DNA of 9,287 nucleotides from Desulfuromonadales bacterium (lineage in GTDB: Bacteria; Desulfobacterota; Desulfuromonadia; Geobacterales; Pseudopelobacteraceae), in assembly GCA_015688915.1 (NCBI GenBank), contig JAATGX010000244.1, positions 1 through 9,287 of the forward strand, read 5' to 3'. Made by a program: the position numbers and the translations under genes. Under the pieces are notes generated by a model, which was given only the letters and a program-made list of their open reading frames with translations, was not told the DNA's origin and made no database searches. Positions 4,446 through 9,287 of this stretch are shown piece by piece. Numbering within the stretch: the first letter of the stretch is position 1; every line of letters begins with the position of its first letter.

Positions 4446-5114
4446 TCAAGGATGATTGCAGCAACAGCGTTCGCCAAGCGGGCAACCGTGGCAGCGCGGC
4501 CGCGTCCGGCAGAATCGTTTGCACTGCTCCACGATCAGGGCGTGGTACTCGTTGAACAGGGATACATCAGGCGGCAGGTTGTCCATGAACAGGCCGCGGG
4601 TTTCGTCGTAGCCGCTCTTTTCGGGGAGCAGCCCCAGGCGGTGGAACAGACGCCGGGTATAGGCATCCACCACGAAGGTCGGCTTTTGCCCGGCATAGAG
4701 CAGGATAGAATCGCCGGTTTCGGGGCCGATACCCCGCACCGCGAGCAGATCCGTCCTCAACTCCCGCCACTCTCCGGCGAACATCCGCTCCAGGGAGCCT
4801 CCATGATGAACGAACAGCCATTCCACAAAATCCTTCAGCCGCCTGCTCTTGACGTTGTAATATCCGGCCGGCCGGATCAGTTCCGCCAGCCGGTGCGTCT
4901 CGCAATCCCGCAGACCTTGGGGTGAGAGGAGATCGGCGGCCTTGAGGGCGGCAATGGCCCGTTCCACGTTGGTCCAGGCCGTATTCTGGGTCAGGATGGC
5001 GCCCACGCATACCTCGAACGGAGTCTCGGCCGGCCACCAGTTGAGCGGGCCGTGGCAGTCGAGCAGGCGGGTGAAGATCTCCTTGAGCTGTTGCCTCGTC
5101 TTTGCCACGCTCAC
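4446..5114 (-). CDS. Endonuclease III-family DNA glycosylase (HhH-GPD, MagIII-like)
   Basis: A base-excision repair enzyme of 222 aa. The HhH-GPD core shows GAILTQNTAWTNVERA (38-53), the helix-hairpin-helix LLAVRGIGPETGDSILLY (123-140) and the catalytic Asp in FVVDAYTRR (D150). Endonuclease III has a catalytic Lys in the hairpin (GVGRKTA); here the matching residue is Glu132, so AP-lyase activity is not expected and a monofunctional glycosylase acting on alkylated bases is the better guess. The C-terminus carries Cys 202, 208, 211 and 217, spaced C-x5-C-x2-C-x5-C, for a [4Fe-4S] cluster, against C-x6-C-x2-C-x5-C in E. coli Nth. Cys 218 and 219 follow directly. The GTG at 5114 overlaps the TGA of the upstream SDR gene (GTGA), indicating translational coupling; GTG at 5108 is an alternative. 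Confidence 0.9.
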   Translation of the reverse strand: MSVAKTRQQLKEIFTRLLDCHGPLNWWPAETPFEVCVGAILTQNTAWTNVERAIAALKAADLLSPQGLRDCETHRLAELIRPAGYYNVKSRRLKDFVEWLFVHHGGSLERMFAGEWRELRTDLLAVRGIGPETGDSILLYAGQKPTFVVDAYTRRLFHRLGLLPEKSGYDETRGLFMDNLPPDVSLFNEYHALIVEQCKRFCRTRPRCHGCPLGERCCCNHP

Positions 5115-5989
5115 GATACTGTCCGAGCCGCCGCGAGCCCCTCGGCAATGCCCGGGTAGAGGAGCGTGATCCCCAACCGTCCCAGCATCCGGGAATTGTC
5201 CACCACCCGCGATTCGCTGGCATAGGAGAACATCAGCGGCGACATGAGCCGGCGTGCCTCCTCCAGGGTCACCTGCGGCTGGCGGGGCAGCCCCGAAACA
5301 TCGGCAACGGCGTTGAAGTAGGCGGTCATGCTGCTGGGATGCCCATCGCTGACATTGAATATCTCGCCATCCGCCCCCCTTTCCGACGCCGCCAGACAGA
5401 TGGCGGCCAGGTCGTCGGCATGGATCCGGTTGCCGGGCCCGGCCTCCTCCTCCCTGAGCAGCGGCTGCCCCTGGTTGATCTGCATCAGCGGCAGCCGACC
5501 CGGGCCATAAATGCCGCTTACACGCAGGATGACGACCGGAACACCCACCTGCCGCCCATATTCCAGGAAACAGCGCTCCGCGTCCAGTCGGCGCTTCCCC
5601 ATGGCGGAAGCCGGGGCGGTTTCCGATTCCTCGGTGACCACACCTCCCCGTGTCTCGCTGTAGACCGAGGTGGTGCTCATGTAGATGATTTTACCGGGCG
5701 GGGCCGCCTGGGCCATCGTGGCGATGAAGTTGCGGGCGCGGGTGTCGGCGATGCCCCCGCCCGGCGGAGGAACCAGATAATAAAGAATGTCGCCGGCCAG
5801 GCCCGGCAGGGTGACGGTTCCCGGGGCGTCCAATGACGTCACCTGTGCCGCATATCCTTCCGCCGCCAGGACCTCCGCCTTTTCCGGTGTTCGCACCAGG
5901 CAGGCGACCTCCGCTCCCCGTTCTCGCCAGAGCCGGGCCACACGTCTGCCGATGTAGCCGCACCCGGCGATGATGATCTTCCGCTGCAT
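5111..5989 (-). CDS. NAD(P)-binding atypical SDR (epimerase-like, YeeZ-type)
   Basis: A 292-aa cytoplasmic Rossmann-fold protein. Residues 1-20 include KIIIAGCGYIGRRVARLW, with the dinucleotide motif G-C-G-Y-I-G. A strand with YYLVPPPGGG and the segment IIYMSTTSVYSETRGGVV follow, then VVILRVSGIYGPGRLPL and NRIHADDLAAICLAA, all as in extended or atypical SDRs. The catalytic Y-x-x-x-K of classical SDRs is not seen: the place where it falls reads SAMGKRRLDAE, as in YeeZ-type proteins of unknown substrate. A sugar-nucleotide epimerase reaction should therefore not be assumed. The start is ATG at 5989, five bases after GGAGGAGG; the frame is open to 6052, but that extension runs through the PFOR terminator. 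The stop overlaps the glycosylase start. Confidence 0.88.
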   Translation of the reverse strand: MQRKIIIAGCGYIGRRVARLWRERGAEVACLVRTPEKAEVLAAEGYAAQVTSLDAPGTVTLPGLAGDILYYLVPPPGGGIADTRARNFIATMAQAAPPGKIIYMSTTSVYSETRGGVVTEESETAPASAMGKRRLDAERCFLEYGRQVGVPVVILRVSGIYGPGRLPLMQINQGQPLLREEEAGPGNRIHADDLAAICLAASERGADGEIFNVSDGHPSSMTAYFNAVADVSGLPRQPQVTLEEARRLMSPLMFSYASESRVVDNSRMLGRLGITLLYPGIAEGLAAARTVS

Positions 5990-6006
5990 TCCATCCTCCT
6001 CCCATG

Positions 6007-6034
6007 AAAAAAGCCCCGCGGTCCGCCGCGGGGC
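6007..6034 (-). terminator. Rho-independent terminator of the PFOR gene
   Basis: A perfect 9-bp GC stem GCCCCGCGG/CCGCGGGGC (6034-6026 and 6021-6013) with a four-base loop, followed on the minus strand by six T (6012-6007). It begins 35 bases after the PFOR stop. Its T-run ends only a few bases before the ribosome-binding site of the SDR gene, leaving no room for a promoter between them. Confidence 0.92.
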
Positions 6035-6037
6035 TCT

Positions 6038-6046
6038 AGTGTAGCA
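6038..6046 (-). promoter_or_regulatory. Possible extended -10 element for the SDR-glycosylase unit
   Basis: TGCTACACT on the minus strand fits an extended -10 (TGn followed by TACACT). No -35 is recognisable. Initiation would fall near 6031, inside the first arm of the PFOR terminator, so the new transcript would lack part of that stem. This is a weak match offered because the SDR gene otherwise has no visible promoter. Confidence 0.25.
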
Positions 6047-6069
6047 TTTCACCTCAGGCAGGCACGTAC

Positions 6070-9000
6070 CTATTTTTTGCAGGTATCCTCAAAATTGAGG
6101 GCCGCCAGCTTCTGGTAGTAGGCCAGGTGGGTTCTGGCCCATTCGGAGGCCTTTTGCATCAAGGCCTCGGCGGCCTTGGGATTGGCCTTCTTGAGCATGC
6201 GATAGCGGTTCTCGTTGTTGGCATACTCCAGGAAATCAATGGTTGCCGCCTTGCTGTCCAGTTGCAGCGGGTTCTTGCATTCGGCGGCCAGGGCCGGATT
6301 GTAGCGGTACAGCGGCCAGTAGCCGGACTGGACGGCCTTTTTCTGGGCATCAACCCCTTCGGTCATGTTGATGCCGTGGGCAATGCAGTGCGAGTAGGCG
6401 ATGATCAGCGAAGGACCGTCGAATGCCTCGGCCTCCAGCATGGCCTTGACGCACTGGCCCGGGTTGGCCAGGGAGACGTTGGCCACGTAAACCGAACCAT
6501 AGGACATGGCGATCATGCCCAGGTCCTTCTTGGAGACCGGCTTGCCGCCGGCGGCGAACTGGGCCACGGCGCCCAGCGGGGTGGACTTGGATGCCTGGCC
6601 GCCGGTGTTGGAATAGACCTCGGTGTCGAGCACCAGCAGGTTGATGTTCTTGCCCGAGGCGATGACGTGATCCAGGCCGCCGAAACCGATGTCGTAGGCC
6701 CAACCGTCGCCGCCGATGCACCAGACCGACTTCTTGACCAGGTAATCGGCAATCGGGACCAGCAGCTTGGCGGTCTTGTCCTTGCTCGTTTTAAGGGCCG
6801 CTTTCAACTTCTCGACACGCCCACGCTGCGCCTCGATACCGGTCTGGGTGGTCTGGTCGGCGCCGGCGATCTCCTTGAACAGCTTGGCGCTGGCGCTGAA
6901 GGCCTTGTTACCGGCCAGCTCCGCCACGTACTCCAGGGCCGATTTCGCGAACTGGTCAACGGTCAGGCGCATGCCGAAACCGAACTCGGCGTTGTCCTCG
7001 AACAGCGAGTTGGACCAGGCCGGTCCGCGGCCGTCGGTGCGCTGGGCATAGGGAGTGGTGGGGAGGTTGCCGCCGTAGATGGAAGAGCAGCCGGTGGCAT
7101 TGGCAACCAGCATGCGGTCGCCGAACAGTTGGGTCAGCAATTTCAGGTACGGCGTTTCGCCGCAGCCGGCACAGGCGCCGGAGAACTCGAACAGCGGGCG
7201 GATCAACTGGTTGCTGCGCAGGACGTCCAGCTTCACCTGGGTGGCGTCCACGTCCGGCAGGCCGAGGAAGAATTCGAAGTTCTCCGCTTCGGGCGCGCGC
7301 AACGGCGGCTGGAAATGCATGTCCAGCGCCTTGTGGCCGGCAGTGGTCTTGTCCCTGCCGGGGCAATTGTGGGAGCAGGCGCCACAGCCGGTACAGTCCT
7401 CCGGAGCGATCTGGACGGTGTACTTCTTGCCGGCCATTTCCGGGATCTTGCAGTCGGTGGACTTGAAGGTCGCGGGCGCGCCCTTCAGCAGCTTGCCGTC
7501 ATAGGCCTTGGTGCGGACCGAGGCATGGGGGCAGACAAAGGAGCAGATGCCGCACTGGATGCAGATCCCTGCGTCCCACACCGGGATCTCGGTGGCGATA
7601 TTGCGCTTCTCGTACTGGCTGGTGGCGGTGGGGAAGGTACCGTCGGCCGGCATTTTGGAGACCGGCAGGTTGTCGCCCAGGCCGGCCACGATCGGGCCTG
7701 TGACGTCTTTCACGAATTTCGGCGCCTTGCTGGAAACAGCGGCGGCCATCTTGAGCTTGCTGGTGGCCTTTGCCGGAACCTTGACCTCGTAGAAGTTGTT
7801 CAGACCGGCCTCCACGGCCTTGTAGTTCATCTCCAGCACCGCCTCACCCGCCTTGCCGTAGGACTTCTTGATGGCGGTCTTGATGGAGGAAACGGCGTCC
7901 TTGAGCGGAATGATGTTGGATATTTTGAAGAAGGCGGTCTGCATGATCACGTTGATGCGGGGTCCGAGGCCGATCTCGTTGCCCAGCTTGACGCCGTCGA
8001 TCACGTAGAACTTGAGCTTCTTGGCGATGATCTGCTGCTGGACCTCCTTGGGCATGGTGTCCCATACCTCGGCCGGACCGAAGGGGGCGTTCAACAGGAA
8101 GGTCGCGCCGGTTTTGGCACGGGCCAGCATGTCGTATTTCTCCAGGAAGGAGAAGTTGTGGCAGGCCACGAAGTCGGCCTCCTGCACCAGGTAGGGGGCG
8201 CGGATGTATTTCTTGCCGAAGCGCAGATGCGAGGTGGTCATGGAGCCGGCCTTCTTGGAGTCGTACACGAAGTAGGCCTGGGCGTTGTTGCTGGTCTCCT
8301 CGCCGATGATCTTGATGGAATTCTTGTTGGCGCCGACCGTGCCGTCGGAACCGAGGCCGAAGAACATGGCCTCGTACACGCCGTCCATGGGGTTCTTATA
8401 GGAGTAGTCCACCTGCAGGCTACACCCGGTGACGTCCTCCTCGATGCCGACCACGAACTTGCTCTTCGGCTTGGCGGCCTTGAGGTTGTCGAAGACCGCC
8501 TTGGCCATGGCCGGATTGAACTCCTTGGAGCCAAGGCCGTAACGGCCGCCCACGATGACCGGATACCCCTTGAAGGAGAATTTCTTCTGCTCCATGGCCT
8601 CGCCGATGGCGGTACGCACATCCAGGTAGATCGGCTCGCCCAGGGCGCCCGGCTCCTTGGTGCGGTCCAGCACGGCGATCTTCCTGACCGTCTTGGGCAG
8701 GGCCTTGATGAAGGCGTCCAGCGGGAAGGGGCGATAGAGGCGGATCTTGACCACGCCGACCTTCTCCCCTTTTTTCACCAGGTTTTCAACCGTATCCTGG
8801 ACCACGTCGGCGCCGGAACCCATCACCACCACGACGCGCTCGGCATCCTTGGCGCCCACATAGTCCACCAGCTTGTACTTGCGGCCGGTCAGCTTGCCGA
8901 ACTTGTCCATCTCCTCCTGCACGATTTTCTCGCAGGCCGGGTAGTAGGGGTTGACGGTCTCGCGCCCCTGGAAATAGACGTCCGGGTTCTGGGCCGTACC

Positions 9001-9287
9001 GCGCATGACCGGCTTGTCCGGGTTCAGACCCCGGGCCTTGTGTTCGGCGACCAGCTTGTCGTCGATCATTGCCGCCATCTCGTCGAACGTCAGCTCGGTC
9101 ACCTTCTGTACCTCGTGGGAGGTGCGGAAACCGTCGAAGTAGTGCAGGAAGGGGATGCGGCTGCGCAGGGTGGATGATTGTGAGATCAGGGCGAAGTCCA
9201 TGACCTCCTGGACGTTGTTGGAGCAGAGAAAGGCCCAGCCGGTGGAGCGGCAGGACATGACGTCGGAATGGTCGCCGAAGATGGAGA
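6070..9287 (-). CDS. nifJ: Pyruvate:ferredoxin (flavodoxin) oxidoreductase, 5' end beyond window
   Basis: Oxidatively decarboxylates pyruvate to acetyl-CoA and CO2 with ferredoxin reduction, and can run in reverse for pyruvate synthesis; cytoplasmic homodimer. The window holds 1071 complete codons and the stop; members of about 1190 aa are usual, so roughly 120 N-terminal residues lie to the right. The order matches single-chain PFOR: the end of domain I (GDHSDVMSCRSTGWAF, FLHYFDGFRTSHE), the domain II region (LYRPFPLDAFIKALP), the gamma-type domain (GLGSDGTVGANKNSIKIIG), and two [4Fe-4S] motifs, CIQCGICSFVC (near 7535-7567) and CTGCGACSHNC (near 7366-7398). Then comes the thiamine diphosphate domain with CAGCGE (near 7170), GDGWAYDIG and DTEVYSNTGGQ (6600-6715). 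The later Cys in YSHCIAHG (near 6385) is the usual fourth proximal-cluster ligand. All cluster ligands expected in this part are present. Confidence 0.96.
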   Translation of the reverse strand, partial: SIFGDHSDVMSCRSTGWAFLCSNNVQEVMDFALISQSSTLRSRIPFLHYFDGFRTSHEVQKVTELTFDEMAAMIDDKLVAEHKARGLNPDKPVMRGTAQNPDVYFQGRETVNPYYPACEKIVQEEMDKFGKLTGRKYKLVDYVGAKDAERVVVVMGSGADVVQDTVENLVKKGEKVGVVKIRLYRPFPLDAFIKALPKTVRKIAVLDRTKEPGALGEPIYLDVRTAIGEAMEQKKFSFKGYPVIVGGRYGLGSKEFNPAMAKAVFDNLKAAKPKSKFVVGIEEDVTGCSLQVDYSYKNPMDGVYEAMFFGLGSDGTVGANKNSIKIIGEETSNNAQAYFVYDSKKAGSMTTSHLRFGKKYIRAPYLVQEADFVACHNFSFLEKYDMLARAKTGATFLLNAPFGPAEVWDTMPKEVQQQIIAKKLKFYVIDGVKLGNEIGLGPRINVIMQTAFFKISNIIPLKDAVSSIKTAIKKSYGKAGEAVLEMNYKAVEAGLNNFYEVKVPAKATSKLKMAAAVSSKAPKFVKDVTGPIVAGLGDNLPVSKMPADGTFPTATSQYEKRNIATEIPVWDAGICIQCGICSFVCPHASVRTKAYDGKLLKGAPATFKSTDCKIPEMAGKKYTVQIAPEDCTGCGACSHNCPGRDKTTAGHKALDMHFQPPLRAPEAENFEFFLGLPDVDATQVKLDVLRSNQLIRPLFEFSGACAGCGETPYLKLLTQLFGDRMLVANATGCSSIYGGNLPTTPYAQRTDGRGPAWSNSLFEDNAEFGFGMRLTVDQFAKSALEYVAELAGNKAFSASAKLFKEIAGADQTTQTGIEAQRGRVEKLKAALKTSKDKTAKLLVPIADYLVKKSVWCIGGDGWAYDIGFGGLDHVIASGKNINLLVLDTEVYSNTGGQASKSTPLGAVAQFAAGGKPVSKKDLGMIAMSYGSVYVANVSLANPGQCVKAMLEAEAFDGPSLIIAYSHCIAHGINMTEGVDAQKKAVQSGYWPLYRYNPALAAECKNPLQLDSKAATIDFLEYANNENRYRMLKKANPKAAEALMQKASEWARTHLAYYQKLAALNFEDTCKK

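Noticed and set aside
6127..9177. A very long open frame on the plus strand opposite the PFOR gene
   Set aside because: It is antisense to a clear PFOR, is built of low-complexity Gly/Leu/Val/His-rich text, and has no recognisable domain. Such frames arise from GC-rich codon use on the opposite strand.

Overview
The window reads as a GC-rich chromosomal segment from an anaerobic deltaproteobacterium, most like Geobacter or its relatives (Desulfuromonadia). The basis is the single-chain pyruvate:ferredoxin oxidoreductase, the short TalC/MipB-type transaldolase and the Geobacter-like glycogen synthase. This assignment is inference from protein character, not a database match. No stretch above 300 bases lacks a gene. 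There is no tRNA, rRNA, CRISPR array or intact insertion sequence.

Almost everything is on the minus strand, so in transcription order from right to left: pyruvate:ferredoxin oxidoreductase (5' end beyond the right edge), a strong terminator, an NAD(P)-binding atypical SDR protein translationally coupled to an endonuclease III-family DNA glycosylase, a hairpin-rich spacer ending in a terminator, then folK, a small membrane-anchored YHS-domain protein, transaldolase, a DUF4160/DUF2442 pair, and glycogen synthase. At the left edge, a small plus-strand gene with its own promoter and terminator lies convergent to glgA. A minus-strand gene for a secreted protein or lipoprotein runs off the left edge.

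Functionally, the window holds central carbon metabolism (PFOR joins pyruvate and acetyl-CoA, transaldolase works in the pentose phosphate pathway, GlgA makes storage glucan), a folate biosynthesis step, DNA base repair, and accessory material. The accessory material is the DUF4160/DUF2442 pair and a chimeric relic of a VapBC toxin-antitoxin locus.

The observations most worth a second look are these. (1) The plus-strand 67-aa gene begins like a VapC PIN toxin and ends like a VapB antitoxin. (2) The expected ATG of the transaldolase, correctly spaced behind a GGAGG, reads AGG. (3) folK has no ribosome-binding site and sits exactly at the predicted +1 of a good promoter, so it is probably leaderless. 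(4) The spacer between the glycosylase and folK carries two hairpins, one with a CCCUCCU loop, and ends in a U-tract, so it may be a small RNA. (5) The PFOR terminator abuts the ribosome-binding site of the next gene.
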